A DNA stretch of 64,000 nt from Sycon ciliatum. Taxonomy: Eukaryota; Porifera; Calcarea; Leucosolenida; Sycettidae. The stretch is taken from positions 41,723,908 through 41,787,907 of the forward strand of contig NC_088646.1 of the NCBI RefSeq assembly GCF_964019385.1, in the 5' to 3' direction. The notes below the pieces were generated by a model that had not been told where the DNA came from, ran no database searches, and saw nothing but the letters and a program-made list of their open reading frames with translations. Positions within the stretch are counted from its first letter, which is position 1, and the number at the start of each line of letters is the position of its first letter. Made by a program: the position numbers and the translations under genes. Of the stretch, positions 1-10,849 are shown one piece after another.

Positions 1-175
1 TTCGGTACTTTCGGTGCATCTGTTCCATATCTAAAATGTCAATGCACCGAACAAACACTAACACACATAATCCGGGACTGCTTCTCTGCACCTAAAATTT
101 CTGTTCACCTAACCTGGCATTTTGCCCTCACACCCGAAAATATTGAGCAGCTAAAATTTCTGAAATTAGAGTATA

Positions 176-420
176 CCGTACTGCTCAATGAAATCTGATC
201 TCATGATGGTGGTTAGCACCGTGTACCCATGCACAGCCCAGTGTTCGTAGGTCTGTGTTCGTAGGTCTGGGGCTGCACAGCCCAGTGTTCGTAGGTCTGG
301 GGCTGCACAGCCCAGTGTTCGTAGGTATGGGGCTGCACAGCCCAGTGTTCGTAGGTCTGGGGCTGCACAGCGCCTGGTGTGACACTGGCTCAGTCGATCG
401 GATTTCATTGAGTAGCACTG
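176..420. mobile_element. Mariner-type MITE, TIR about CAGTGCTACTCAATGAAATC
   Basis: The two ends are inverted copies: left reads CCGTACTGCTCAATGAAATC, right in reverse complement reads CAGTGCTACTCAATGAAATC. The left flank is TA and the right flank TG, so a TA target duplication has probably mutated. A second member of the family lies at 62885-63024. There is no coding capacity. Most of the interior is a 30-bp tandem repeat. Confidence 0.65.
235..371. repeat. 30-bp tandem repeat, about 4.5 units
   Basis: The unit contains CAGCCCAGTGTTCGTAGGTC followed by TGGGGCTGCA. Copies are nearly identical and the first is shortened. It is a minisatellite inside the MITE. The related MITE near 62.9 kb carries a single diverged unit (CAGTATTCTCAAGTCTAGGG), so the array expanded within this copy. 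Short frames through it are repeat translations, not genes. Confidence 0.9.
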
Positions 421-622
421 TGCAAAGTTACACAATTCACAATTCACAATTTACATACACTACAGTAGGGCAAGCTGGCTTACCAAAACCGGTTCCAATA
501 GGTTGCTCTCACCATGCTCACGGCTAATGCCAGTAATGGGGTTTCCCCATTAATTTTTTCCATTAAACAGTATTTAAGGTAGCTCATGCCGAAATACTTT
601 TTCCGAAATTTTACCAGTTTAA

Positions 623-1236
623 CCCTTTATTACCGGATTACTTGCACAGCATGCACCAGAATTACGAATTTCAGCACAATTTCCAACTTCACCAGGTCAT
701 AACTTTGGTCTCCATCACTTGATTTTCACAATCTAGGGCTCGTTGGAAAGCTCTTGGCGAGAGCAATGCCAGGGTAACAAGCTCCATTATCCAGTCGCCA
801 CAAATCAGGCGCGGTAACACAGAAAAGTCGTCTCCAAGCCTGATATGCAAGCAAATTCGTCCCATCAACGCCATTCCACTCTCCTTCATCGCAGAACGCT
901 CAAATTCGTTTGAGACGATTCAAACTTCAGCCGACTACGTCATTATCATGTGCTTAGTCGCTCAAAGAGCACACGAAAAGGGAGTTTCCCCAAAAATGGC
1001 GAAGTGATCGATCAAAATTTGAATTTGCCGAGATGAAAATACGGCGCGCGATATCTCTGGCGTCCGACATCGTAACTCTTCGGCGATTGTTGCATTGGAT
1101 AGCTTGGAGTTTCCGCTACCAAATAGACCTTTCGATTGTTGAATTCGCACAAGAAATGATGGAGTTACGAAGATATTACTGGCCTACAGACTTTCGATCA
1201 TATATGATCGAAAGTCTGCAGGCCGGTAATAAAGGG
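623..1236. mobile_element. PiggyBac-like MITE (TTAA target, TIR CCCTTTATTACCGG)
   Basis: The ends are perfect 14-bp inverted repeats CCCTTTATTACCGG / CCGGTAATAAAGGG, each bordered by TTAA (619-622 and 1237-1240). TTAA duplication with a CCY start is the piggyBac signature. The 614-bp element has no transposase frame, so it would depend on an autonomous relative. A large hairpin sits just inside the right end. Confidence 0.75.
1176..1229. repeat. 27-bp-arm hairpin without loop
   Basis: The arms meet at 1202/1203 and differ at two positions. Each contains CAGACTTTCGATCATA or its complement. The hairpin runs into the right TIR of the piggyBac-like MITE, so it is a subterminal structure of that element. 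Confidence 0.9.
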
Positions 1237-1343
1237 TTAACACCTTTTTGCAATGCTATGGGTGTCCAGAATGAGAAAATCAATATATTAGGGTATGTAA
1301 TTGGGCACTTTGGAGGGGTTATGGCCCCTCGAAGTACCGTATA

Positions 1344-1572
1344 GCAGGAAATTTTCGGACGGAATTTATTTTCGCATGATTTTGTACACGGCCTCTTTTG
1401 TACTAAAATTAATTCCGTACTAAAATTTGTTCATGTGAAACTATGTACACTGTACATGGGTACGGCTTGCGAACACGTGCAGTTAGCACGCAGCACTGTA
1501 CGAAAATAAAATCCGTCCGAAAGGTCGAATTTTGGCTTTGTCCGAAAATATTTCTGTCCGAAAATTTCCTGC
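1344..1572. mobile_element. TA-flanked MITE, TIR GCAGGAAATTTTCGGAC
   Basis: Inverted ends GCAGGAAATTTTCGGAC and its complement are flanked by TA on both sides (1342-1343, 1573-1574). The length is 229 bp with no coding sequence. TA duplication points to the Tc1/mariner group. Confidence 0.7.
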
Positions 1573-1574
1573 TA

Positions 1575-2903
1575 TGCAGTAGCCCCAACAAGGCGTTCTC
1601 TAAGAAAGAGACAGGTTTGCATTGAGGACAATAAAATGCTTCCAACCTTCATCTGTTGCTTCTTGCAATCATGTCAGTAATTTGATATAGTTCCAAATGC
1701 TTCGAAATTAAATTTTGCAAAATAGGCCCGAAAATGATTGAGTTTTTCTTGCTATTTGCATCGCATTACATCAGTATCGTAAAGTTATGTCAAAATGGAG
1801 TTAGGTCATTGAACTCGTTTACCCACTGTTTGCATAAATATGCGAACAAAAGATCGTCTCTCGTAATTGATTCCAGTGTATTTGCCTCAACAGTGTGTGA
1901 TTATAGTGGTCCTGAATACCAGAAAAAGAATTGAATTGCACTTATATCATGGTCTCTTAGAAACAAATGAAAAGCGAACTCCTGTTTGTAAAAGTAGGTT
2001 TTTCTCTTATTTCGCGCCATAACTGCGAGCGTATGGGTGTGTCTTTCACAGGCCCCAAATATAAGGAAGGATTCATTTCGCACTAGCCAAATTTTGGGAT
2101 TCACAGCTTGCCCTCATGATGCTTCAACCCTGAAAATTTGAAAAAAATCGGACAGAAAGTGGTTTTTGACCTCCGATATTTTTCGCGATATAGGCCCAAG
2201 CTACCTTAAATTTTTGGAGAATGGAATGAACGAGAATGAAAAACAGAGCCCACCATTTGGAAAGCGGAACCGCTCTACGAATTGTATGTGTAGCTCCCTA
2301 TCTCCAAGGCAAACGAATAAACACAAGAATTATCATGCTCAGGGAGGAAACATGCGTGACGTTCCTAATTCGCAGCTAAATAAGTGGCGCTGATAATAAT
2401 TATCAGAAAACAAACACAGTGCTGTTGAGAACCATCGACCAGGCGGGGGAATAAAGTAAATAGATTTATAAACTAGGTGACGTCTGACGAAACAAGCAGC
2501 AATTACCGGTATACACAAATGGCAAATACATGTACCTTTTGTTCGATATATTTCGTTTTCCACTCATAGTCATATTGCAAATCCTTGTCCACGTCCGGTT
2601 GCTGAGGTGTGGGAAACACGGCTCTAAAAGAATGAGCATGATGCCAGGATAGTGCAAGGAGCCATACGGTACCAAGAATTTTCAACATCGCTCTACACTT
2701 TCTCAATCCCTGTTCCACCTCTTCATTCTAGAACAGACAAGAAACTATTAAAAACAACTCGACGACACCTACAAAATTCAAAAAACAAAGTCTTGACTCT
2801 TGTGTTGATCTTGCCTTGCCTGTGCGGCGTGCACCATGACGTGTAGGTGCTGTCACGTGAGCTGATGCGCTGTTACGCTATACATGTACCAAGAGCTAGA
2901 GTA
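1575..2903. other. Unassigned non-coding stretch
   Basis: I see no convincing gene, terminal repeat or RNA motif here. Open frames are all below 80 codons and overlap on both strands, as expected by chance. Confidence 0.4.
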
Positions 2904-3824
2904 CAGTGCGGATCGGCTATAGCCAGGTAGGGACTTCAATTGAAAAATCAAATTCGCGAGTTTTGCATAAAACGCTAGTTTTTCTAAACCGGGAAGAATC
3001 GAGAAACAACCTGTGAAAATTTGAACCCAAAATTCCAAGGCAATCTAGAGTTATAGTCGATTGAAGATCGGAAAACGGGGGAGAAAGTAGTCACAGGAGT
3101 AAATGCAAGTATGTATGGGAGCCGTGTGGTTTCCGTCCAGCACTGCACTATCTGGTGCATACATGGCGATACAGGATGTGTGCATGCATGCGGTGTGCAA
3201 GCATGCCTTGCGCGCCTACTTGCACAAGTCACACGTTTTCACCGTCACTGCTTCTACCAGTGTGCGCGCAGTTCACTCGATTTTTTCGTCTACCACCAGG
3301 AAATCGCCGTGGGCTGGTTTCTGTGATCATTTTCCTTCTACTGCGATAAAGCGCGAGCCTCAATGTTGTAGAATCCTCTTGGTTTAGGCTAATTCGAGGC
3401 CGCTGAACACGAAAATCGGGTGTTCCTCGCGAGGCCGAGTACGGATCTGGTCGAAATTAGTACTTCGAAGTGCACCCGCGCCAAGCGCGGAGGCATTATT
3501 TTTGGAAGCATGGCATGTGTGGCACCATTGGAAAGGTAATGACCTCAGCTACCTAAAAATAGCATCGACAAGGCCGAAAAGGCCGCGGGAGAAGATACTA
3601 GTACTCGGGCCGCGAACTGCGTCTCGAACTGCAGCCACGAGGCGCCCATTCACTTTGTACAGGCGAGCTGTGACTGCACTTTTCGCTTTTCAGTGACCGG
3701 AACTGAACTCCCTACTAATAGGGTGGTCGGCTATTGTAATATACCTCTTATACTATCGTATTCTCAAATTCATTTTCGTAAACCACCCCTTTCTATACAT
3801 ATCGGATCGGCCATAGTAGAATTT

Positions 3825-4105
3825 AGTAGTAGTAGAATTTATTATTTTGATAGGGAAGGCCCTACAGACGTTGCCGTCTTGTTACAGGGAACCCTAAGTG
3901 CTCTTTACAGAGCGAAACAAAAACGGATAGATGCTCAACCTGACGACACGAGACAGGCAGAGAATTCCACTCAGCGCCAAGGAAAGAAATGGAGAACATG
4001 CCATATCTAGTGGTAGCAGCGGGCAAAGAAAGTGAAGAGAATGATTGCCCTCTAGTGCGCCTCTCGGTGCAAGTAGCAGCCGACTGGAGGGTGAACATTG
4101 AGGAA
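3825..4105 (-). pseudogene. LINE 3' end fragment (C-terminus of reverse transcriptase)
   Basis: On the minus strand a short frame resembles the last residues of APE-type LINE ORF2 proteins, including an aromatic-W-N-x-L-P block (EWNSLPVSCRQ) and HLGFPVTRRQRL. The same ending with similar 3' DNA occurs at 18976-19395 (RWNALPTDCRQ, HLGFPVKRQRL), so both are 5'-truncated copies of one family. Each carries a trinucleotide tail on the plus-strand left side (AGTAGTAG type). It is a dead fragment inside the pogo-like element. Confidence 0.65.
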
Positions 4106-4843
4106 AGAAGAGGACTTGTAATAATCGGCTATAGTAATATATCGGCTATAATGATACGATTTCTTTGTCAAAATGATCTTATTGCATACATTTTTCATCG
4201 GCTATAGTGATGATCATAAAAAAATTATACATCGTACATGGTGAGATCTGATCGCGGCAGCCAGGAAGCGCTGGTACGACTATGATATCCCTCGGAGGAA
4301 ATAATTCGAAATGTTTGGCGTGGGCTATGCTTGTTGTTCCGGGGCATCCTCGAGCGAGATCGGAGGCAGTAATGAGTACCAGCTCTGAAGCGCTACCGTG
4401 GTCTCCGCCGAGATGTTGGAGAAGGCATTCAGGTAACAGCGAAGACGATCAGGGACGCGGAGAAGCTTCTCCGTGAAATACGACATCACGATCGACCTGC
4501 TACTTGGAACGGTTTCAGCGGTGATGAGTCGAGCGATGGCGACCCAGACTGAGACTCTACTCCCACAAATCGATCCTGTAGATATTGTTATGTCGATTGA
4601 ATGTGTTGAAGTGTTTCTCTTCACGAAGTTTTTGTTTCCGCAGGAAGTAGCTCTGCACTGCGCGTATTGCACAGTCATAATCATAATTATGCACAGCACG
4701 CGTCTGCACGTTGCACTGATTCGAATGACACCATACACGCATTTGTCAGGCATACCTAAGTATGCATATCGCCTATAGTAATAAATCGCCTATAGTGATA
4801 TTTTCACGAAAATCAAACACCAACGCTATAGCCGATCCGTACT

Positions 4844-5232
4844 CTGTCCCCGGGGAAAATTGCGGAAAAAAATCGCAAAAAACGCGGGGAAAAACGCGGC
4901 ATAATATGGCATAATTTGCGGTGAATTTGCGGTAAATATGCGATAAATATGCGGTGAATAATATTGATGTGCGGCAATTTTCAGTGAGTATGTAGTGAAA
5001 TCAATCCGTTACCAGGTTACCAGTCTCTGGTGTAAGCACTCGTCATATTTGAGTAAAAAGCCGCCACGTGCACGATGAGACGTTGCTGACCGAACAGTGC
5101 ACTGTGCGTACGTGTAGTGCAACAAAAAGTTCAAAAAACGCGGGAAAATCGCGGAAAACGCGGTCTTTTAAAAAATCGCAAAAAACGCGGAAAAAAACGC
5201 GGCCGCGGAATTGCAATTTTCCCCGGGGACAG
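4844..5232. mobile_element. MITE with 6-bp target duplication, TIR CTGTCCCCGGGGAAAATTGC
   Basis: Perfect 20-bp inverted ends are bordered by CGTACT at 4838-4843 and 5233-5238. Removing the MITE and one CGTACT restores the right TIR of the pogo-like element, so the boundaries are exact. The interior is full of GCGGAAAA/AACGCGG runs. The six-bp duplication does not match mariner, Harbinger or hAT; I leave the superfamily open. Confidence 0.85.
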
Positions 5233-5293
5233 CGTACTGTACATAACCCCCGTGCTCTTGGCTGTACCAAGTACAAGATTAGGGGGTTATCAT

Positions 5294-5718
5294 TAGGCCT
5301 CCGCGGAATATGCCGGCATAATTTCGGGAATTATCGGTGTGATTTTTAAAACGGGAATTATTGGCAATTTTTGTGGAATAATCGGTAAAATTTGAGCAAT
5401 GCCCCCCTTTTTTAAATTTTTTTCCATTTATAACACCCTGATTTGTACCAAAAAGCTCATGATCCTGAAGTTGATCGTCCGGTATTTCAAAAAAGAAAGA
5501 AAAAAAAAAGCTTCCAGCCGAGTTTCACGCGAACCGTGATTTTTTTGGCCGTATAAATGGCAAAAACCCGTACGCGGTACGGTATCTGCAAAAGAAGGGA
5601 AGAAAAAAAGAATTATTGCGAGAATTATTGGTGGAATTACGGGAATAATCGGTCGAAATTTTGAGCAATGCTCAAAAGAATTATCGGTAAAAATACGAGC
5701 ATATTCCGCGGAGGCCTA
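5294..5718. mobile_element. hAT-like MITE, 8-bp TSD, TIR TAGGCCTCCGCGGAATATGC
   Basis: Twenty-bp inverted ends TAGGCCTCCGCGGAATATGC are flanked by GTTATCAT on both sides (5286-5293 and 5719-5726). Eight-bp duplication is the hAT hallmark. The 425-bp interior is AT-rich with AATTATCGG-type subterminal repeats and codes for nothing. Confidence 0.8.
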
Positions 5719-5797
5719 GTTATCATGCGTGATATGTGTACATCATTTATAATCATGACCTCATACTGAGTACTGATACTCATACTGAGTATATGTA

Positions 5798-5931
5798 CAG
5801 TGTGCCGGAGGCCAAGCAGCGTGTAATCGACCTGGCTGCGGAGAAGGGCTCTTCCAGTTGGCTGACCTGCAGGCCCTTGAAGCGCCATGGATTTGCCCTC
5901 TCCAAAGCGGAGTTTCGCGATGGAGTGCACC
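5798..5931 (+). pseudogene. Fragment of RLE-type LINE polyprotein
   Basis: The plus-strand frame reads a block DLAAEKGSSSWLTCRPLKRH and then a FALSKAEFRDG segment. The same block occurs in the 4 kb RLE element (minus, about 26.1 kb) and in the copy at 58.5 kb. It lies between the RT and the C-terminal zinc knuckle of that family. The fragment ends abruptly at the TAA where a Harbinger-like MITE begins, so the right part was lost or displaced. Confidence 0.75.
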
Positions 5932-5934
5932 TAA

Positions 5935-6440
5935 GGGCCGATTCCCACTACGGTACCGTGAGTGCCGTGCCGTGAGTACCCATGGTGATTTGCTCACGTG
6001 AGGGGCAGTTTTGGCGCGAGTTCATTCCGTGGCTCCTGCCGTACCGCGCCGTGGACATTCCGGTGCCGAGGGTCTCTGGGGGGTGGAAATGGCATGCCGT
6101 GGTATTCCGTGAGGTCGAATGCAGTGAGTAGTAGGTATTTTACTACTCCCTGAAAGAAAGTTTTTTCTTTCTTTTGTATTTGTGGTACGAAGTTTTTTCT
6201 TGGCTTTTGGCTTTTCGATTGGTTGATTCTTGAGCTTTCTCCAGTCATCTCCCTCGCTATTTTCCCTCAGGACCAAAGTCAGAAATTGATAAAAATGGTG
6301 ATCCGGCCTGCCGACGGAATGCACGGAATGATTGGGCGCAGGTGTAAATCACTCTCAGCTTCAAGCTCGTACCGTGGGGTACACGTGACCTACCCAAATC
6401 GTCGGCACGGCACTCACGGTACCGTAGTGGGAATCGGCCC
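5935..6440. mobile_element. Harbinger-like MITE 1, TIR GGGCCGATTCCCACTACGGT
   Basis: Inverted ends of about 38 bp start GGGCCGATTCCCACTACGGT. TAA flanks both sides (5932-5934 and 6441-6443). A 3-bp TAA duplication with a GGG start fits PIF/Harbinger. Inside, 6122-6152 carries a degraded copy of the CCAGGGAG/CTCCCTGG hairpin found elsewhere in the window. Confidence 0.8.
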
Positions 6441-6443
6441 TAA

Positions 6444-7403
6444 GGCCGCGCTCACACTGCGACCATGAGCACGCGTCCATGCGTCAGCAAAACGCAGAAA
6501 CGTGGCAATCGTGCTCACACTAGGCCTCGTACACTAGTAGACGTGAAGTTGTCACACAAACTTTAGGAATTGCAGTTCGTATCCAAAAGAGTTCGTGCAT
6601 TTCCTAATAAAGTTGTGGCCCGTTTTGGATGTAATTTTTCGCGTGTTGCATGTTGGAGAAAGTCCCCTCGTGGCTCGTGTTCTCGAAGTCGACGAAAAAT
6701 AATTCATACAATAGGTTTGGACTCTTGAGGGGGCTGCCGCTGACATCCAAGCGCTTTCGCTTTCCTGACCTCGTGGTCAGAGCAAGTGCCAGTGCAGTGG
6801 AAATTCCGGTAGTGGTTTCTTTTGTCTGTTGCCGAGATGAGAGCTGTATTTTCCGATGATATGTAACTGAAATGTCTTGAGGTATGGCATTCTATCATCG
6901 CAGAAAAATAGAGAATGATGATATCCCAAACCGAAAAGCCAGACCAAGCTGCCATCGTATTGAACGAGTACACTGTAGAAATTGGTCACTGACCCGATCA
7001 ACTGACAACGAAGCAACTACAAAAACAAAAACAAAATTGACAGGGTCCAAAAAAGGCAAAGAAATTTGAAAGAATGCTTATAATTATGGCGGTGCGTGCG
7101 TGCAGGACCACAACTACAAAATTTCAAAAATGGGCAAATGTCGAGGATGACATCGACAACCGCCGAGTTTCATGAATCAACACACCGGAATTTGAGAAAT
7201 TGAACGTACTTCAGGCCAGGCTGTACACAAATACGCTTCACGTCTACGATCATGTTGCCGCCAAGTCGTGGCACCCCCCTCCGGAGGTCGCGGTCACGAT
7301 TTGAGACGTGGCCGCGACGTTTTGGTCAAGTTCATGCCGTTGCCATGCAACTTGGCCGCATGGCCGCATGGACGCTGGTTTTGGTCGCAGTGTGAGCGCG
7401 CCC
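6444..7403. mobile_element. Harbinger-like MITE 2, TIR GGSCGCGCTCACACTGCGAC
   Basis: Left end is GGCCGCGCTCACACTGCGAC, right end in reverse complement GGGCGCGCTCACACTGCGAC. TAA lies on both sides; the left TAA is shared with MITE 1 and the right one with MITE 3. A second, slightly longer copy is at 52975-53977 and aligns along its whole length, which confirms the limits. Confidence 0.85.
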
Positions 7404-7406
7404 TAA

Positions 7407-8075
7407 GGCTTAGTTCAGACTGGCGTGAATAGCCGCCGGAAAGCTGCAGCGTAATCCCGGGAATCGCAATCACACTGCACGTGTATCCCGCTGGAATGCC
7501 CAGTACATTATGTGAAGCTTCGACATTTGAAAAATTTGAGTTGACTCAGTTTGAGTTGGATATCAAAATAAACTAATTCAGTCTGTTGAGATGCTGGATC
7601 ATTGTGCTTTTGCTTGTGCTTGTCGACGGAAAGAATACTATGTCCGGAGTGTTTGGTGCTTGGGTGGCATTCATCCGCTCCGCGATCAGAGTATGCTTCT
7701 CGTTCGCAGTAACGTTTTGCCTGCAGAGCGGCCCGCAAAAATCACCACGTACAGCTCCATGAACTCCCTCTCCATTGCTCAGTCGAACAAAGATTTCGGC
7801 ATGATGGGAGAAGTAATTAGTTGGCAGTCTAGAAGTCAAAACTCAAAAGCATGCAGTCAGACTGCAAGAGTAGAGGCTGAAATAAAACGAAAAGACGGAA
7901 CATGTGCTGCAAGGATATCAAAAGCGCTCCGCGTGCCGCCGGAATCTGCATTCCACTGGCCTGCAGAGTGGTGGGAAACCTTTTCCGTGTTTACGCTGGC
8001 GGGAACGTCACGTGAGCGATTCACCTTGACAACTTTCACATTCCGCTTGTTTTTTACGCCAGTCTGAACGCGCCC
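7407..8075. mobile_element. Harbinger-like MITE 3, TIR with TTCAGACTGGCGT
   Basis: Left end GGCTTAGTTCAGACTGGCGT and right end (reverse complement) GGGCGCGTTCAGACTGGCGT are flanked by TAA (7404-7406, 8076-8078). The interior contains small frames on both strands, none recognisable. It abuts MITE 2 through one shared TAA. Confidence 0.8.
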
Positions 8076-8078
8076 TAA

Positions 8079-9348
8079 CCACAGCGCATGCCATCAGGGT
8101 GCTAGTCCGCAGTCCAGGGTGCAGAATTGTGACTTTTCGTTCGCCACGACAGGGCACCAAGGTTTGACATGACCAAATGAAAGAGCAAGAGCAGGGCTTT
8201 CCAGGCATGTGTCTCTTGATTAGCTGTGTTGGGGCTTTGTTGACCAAATCGCGACAATTATTTTTCTACGCGTTGCCATGGCAACTGGATCATGAATTTG
8301 AATTTTGAGGCTATTGCAAGCATCATAGCGATGTTTGTGAACTGTATTTGAGCCACAGAGGCTGAGGAGACCCAGCATACGAAATTGTACTGAATTTGGA
8401 TGACGTATAGGCATGTAGAGAGGATAAATAGTACTGCACAGTATGACACAACATGCGACACAATTGTCATGTCATGTACTACCTTGCAGTGTGCACCTAC
8501 AACCACACTATCGCATAACGGATGAGTTCAAAGCAATAATACTAATAATTATATGTTCTAGAATTACATGTGACCACAAAATACACAAAGGAAACCTGAT
8601 GAGACGAGTTAATTAATTACGTGTATAAAGACTGATATGAGAAAAAACCGTGCCAAGCACACCGGAGTCGGCCTTAGAAGGAGTGCATTTACTTCAACTT
8701 TCAAATGCAAGTCAACGTAATGGTTTACAGCAATGCTGTGGCTGAGTGGCTGAAAATGCAGTGTGTGTGTCAGCACCTAAACATAAAGAAATGCGGCATC
8801 AACTTTGATTCGAACTAGGGAAATAGTTCCGCAAAATATTAGACAATGCTGATATTTAACCTCTGTGTATATTGTGACCCAAAGACCAGGTATGGTCAAA
8901 CAAAGGGAATGAACTATTTTTAACAGTACTTCCGCAACGGACACGACCACACCAGGGGCATACGAAGGGGTGTTTGGGGTGCCAAAGCACACCCCCCCCC
9001 CCAAAAAAACGAATTCGATCTTGGTTTGCAGCTGGTTCAAGAAAGACCATAACGCGCGGACCATAACTCTACACATCGCACACTGTAGCCATCCCTGTTC
9101 GGACTTACTTGTTCTTACTTGCACTCGACTATTTTGTCTGATGATTGGCCATTCTGGAATGGTTAGTACGGTACACAGTGCGGCACATCATCCTTATAAT
9201 GTGCGTCATCCGCCTTGAATGTCTTGTTTTATGCCGTTATGTTCTCCACGTGTTTCTCCCATAGGGCGGTGTTCATGATAACAAAATATACCATGTGACT
9301 TCATCCACTGTCCGTAGACGGCTCAATTTGCCGAAGGCAAAGAGCGGA
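8079..9348. other. Unassigned non-coding stretch
   Basis: No gene is supported. A C/A homopolymer junction lies at about 8992-9007. Short frames are not family members I recognise. Confidence 0.4.
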
Positions 9349-10142
9349 ATACACAGACAGAAGAACGAGCAGTTGCGGTTTCGTAACTCTGAGTTTCACG
9401 AACTAGATCGATCATCAGACGAAGATTGATACTGACCCTGCCCTGAGAGTACTGCTATATATATATATCATGAATGTGGCAAGCCCTGCGGACTAATTGC
9501 CATGTGATATGTAGCGCGATATGGAGTATGTTTTGTCACCTGATTCCACGACTCGGAACATCGCGTAATAATGCACAGATAACTAACACTTTCTCACACA
9601 CTCCATATCCCGCCACATATCACATTATTTATTATTATTATTATTATTAAAAGTAGAAAGGAAAAGGACATATGGAAACGAGTTAAGAGTAACTCTCCAC
9701 CACTGTAACTAGATACTATATACAGTCAGAAAGTGCAACAACTTGGCACAAAACTGACAGAGTACTGAGACATTCGACGTCCTGACACCTAGCTTCAACA
9801 CATCTCCTTAGCGCTAACCGACAGCCTTCCAACTTGGAAGGTTCAAGGTTATGGAAAGACCAAAGAGGGGAAGGCAAGCGCAACGAAAACGAGCACAAGC
9901 TTCAGTCCCAACGGAACAAAGAATGTCGATTGTCACATTATTATTATTATTATTATTAAATTTTGAAAAGGGCAGTCCCACGGGCCTGGTAATTGTTACA
10001 CTGGGCTTGCCTCATTCACGGTATAATTTTAGTAGCACTCTCAGGCCCAGGTCAGTATCAATGTTCGTCTGATCGGATTGATTCAGTTCATGAAACTCAG
10101 AGTTACGAAACAGCAACTGCCATTCTTCTGTCTGTGTATTAA
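9349..10142. repeat. Inverted pair of about 140 bp flanking a LINE-tail insertion
   Basis: The segment 9349-9488 is repeated in opposite orientation at about 10010-10142 (shared cores include CGTAACTCTGAGTTTCA and AATACACAGACAGAAGAA). The minus-strand version stays open as a frame (NTQTEEWQLLFRNSEF and onward to a stop), so it may derive from a coding exon or an element ORF; the plus copy is frameshifted. I do not recognise the peptide. Confidence 0.6.
9625..9958 (-). mobile_element. LINE/SINE 3'-end-like repeat, copy 1
   Basis: A roughly 290-bp block bounded by ATT-type microsatellites recurs at 10850-11480 in the same orientation. Read on the minus strand it ends in a (AAT)n tail after CCTTTTCCTTTCTACTTTT, as LINE or SINE 3' ends do. 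It contains the site that is occupied by an MITE in copy 2 (AAGAGTAACTC, near 9686-9696). Confidence 0.55.
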
Positions 10143-10159
10143 CAAAATATACTTGTATA

Positions 10160-10849
10160 AATATCGGCCGACATGAAAGGACCAAAATGAAGACATGCAC
10201 CTTTGTGTGGGAACGTCGTGGAAACCACGATCCTAGCGAGAGTCTCTGCATAAGTGCATGAACGATAGCAAGACTTATGGGAGTGTACCTCTCTAGCGAT
10301 CAGATTCGCTGAACTGATTGCTGCCATTATCCAGACTAAGAGACAGTAACAGACAGTAATAATAATAATTAATTAAAATAATAACAATAAATTAAAATCT
10401 TTCATCCCGTTCTCCCCTCTTTTTTGGGGATTCTTTGTACTTCGTCTTTCTTGTTTTTCTTGTTCCTTTGTTTTTTGTAGGACAGATTTTTGGTGTACTG
10501 ATTTCGGTCGTTGTTGTGTCTGACTCTATTCCCAATATCTAATTCTGTGGTTGGTTTTCCAACTCATTGGGTTTTGTAGTTTCCATCATGAGTTTGATTC
10601 CATCGTGAGTTTGATTCCATCGTGAGTTTTGATTCTATTTGCTATTTTTCGTTCCATTTTTGAGCTCATATTTTATTTTCCTGATTTCTTCTCCAGTGTA
10701 TGTTGTATTGCATTTTAATACATTGTGTTAATTTTTTGCCCCTAAAAGAGGCTTGCACCTTGTATACATTGTATAATTTGAAATAATAATGACATTGAAA
10801 ACAAAAAAACAAAAACAAAAAAATTTAAATTTAAAATAATAAAATTTAA
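10160..10849. other. Unassigned AT-rich stretch
   Basis: AT-rich sequence with simple runs (TAATAAT near 10358, AAACAAAAACAAAA near 10800). No gene or terminal repeat is supported. Confidence 0.4.

Larger units (their letters stand above)
2904..5239. mobile_element. Pogo-like DNA transposon remnant, TIR CAGTRCGGATCGGCTATAGC
   Basis: The left end after TA (2902-2903) is CAGTGCGGATCGGCTATAGC. The right end, with a nested MITE removed, reads CAGTACGGATCGGCTATAGC in reverse complement and is followed by TA (5240-5241). Repeats of CGGCTATAGTAATAT lie inside both ends (about 4120-4210 and 4765-4800). CAGT start plus TA target fits the pogo/Tigger branch of Tc1/mariner. No transposase can be read; a LINE 3' fragment (3825-4105) and a 389-bp MITE sit inside it. 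Confidence 0.65.

Noticed and set aside
235..371. Possible CRISPR array
   Set aside because: Units are contiguous tandem copies without variable spacers, and the context is eukaryotic.
4847..5000. AAAACGCGG repeats as an origin or satellite
   Set aside because: They are subterminal repeats inside a TSD-defined MITE.
8738..8818. tRNA(Ser/Leu)-like A box (TGGCTGAGTGG) and B box (TGATTCGAACT)
   Set aside because: I could not fold acceptor, anticodon or T stems around them; probably chance or a very old SINE head.
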